Positions 40,231 to 40,252 of a DNA stretch of 40,252 nt are shown piece by piece. The DNA is from an uncultured Lachnospiraceae bacterium. GTDB lineage: Bacteria; Bacillota; Clostridia; Lachnospirales; Lachnospiraceae. The translations under genes and the position numbers were made by a program. The notes beneath the pieces are model-generated. The model was given only the letters and a program-made list of their open reading frames with translations. It was not told the origin of the DNA and did no database searches. Positions within the stretch are counted from its first letter, which is position 1. Every line of letters begins with the position of its first letter. The stretch covers positions 1 to 40,252 of the forward strand of contig CACZBF010000019.1 of assembly GCA_902779355.1 (NCBI GenBank), in the 5' to 3' direction.

Positions 40231-40252
40231 TCCTAAAAAACAAAGACCCGGG

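Noticed and set aside
40205-40252. Second terminator at the window end.
   Set aside because: The palindrome is perfect but has no U-tract on either strand within the window.

Overview
The window looks like chromosomal DNA from a low-to-mid GC Firmicute, most likely a butyrate-producing member of Lachnospiraceae (Clostridia). The reasons are strong Shine-Dalgarno sites, TTGNNN-17-TATAAT promoters, U-tract terminators, an S-box (SAM-I) riboswitch in front of metK, a Roseburia-like butyryl-CoA:acetate CoA-transferase, YhgE/Pip proteins, long-form HPF and several HD-GYP/GGDEF proteins. Species cannot be named from sequence alone. No rRNA, CRISPR array, intact IS element or phage gene was seen.

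Region 1 (1-10.3 kb, minus strand): a tightly overlapped six-gene operon runs from a GH1 glycosidase with an unusual ManA-like tail, through two YhgE/Pip membrane proteins flanking a small acidic-repeat membrane protein, to a class A penicillin-binding protein and a membrane-anchored protein of unknown function. It looks like a cell-envelope operon. A tRNA-Pro(CGG) with its own promoter and terminator lies beyond it. A CapA-like lipoprotein is transcribed divergently (10.4-11.6 kb).

Region 2 (11.6-20.0 kb, minus strand) is the most unusual part. In transcription order it holds a 55-aa ORF, a stand-alone reverse transcriptase, two NHLP-type ABC exporters (the first with a C39-like domain that has lost Cys and His), a Cys-rich methyltransferase-like protein, a 150-aa unknown protein and a low-molecular-weight phosphatase. 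Two ~210-bp copies of a terminator plus structured-RNA module sit before the methyltransferase-like gene and before the 150-aa gene. Differences between the copies mostly fall in loops or keep base pairing. This is my best candidate for an undescribed system. Its function is not known from the sequence.

Region 3 (20.0-29.1 kb, minus strand) is a signalling operon: HPt, HD-GYP with receiver, hybrid histidine kinase, a two-gene ABC transporter, GGDEF diguanylate cyclase and an EamA transporter. Only 40 bp separates it from the 55-aa ORF of region 2, so the two may be co-transcribed.

Region 4 (29.2-36.7 kb) is housekeeping: hpf, a short-chain dehydrogenase, the butyrate CoA-transferase (plus strand), an S66 peptidase, lgt, a DUF4190-like protein, a RluA-type pseudouridine synthase and riboswitch-controlled metK. 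A 138-nt nested palindrome separates the CoA-transferase from the S66 gene.

Region 5 (36.7-40.25 kb, plus strand): divergent from metK, with both -35 boxes inside one inverted repeat, is an HD-GYP gene with a ~220-nt leader that can fold as a cloverleaf. A sensor kinase and an OmpR-type regulator follow, closed by a terminator.
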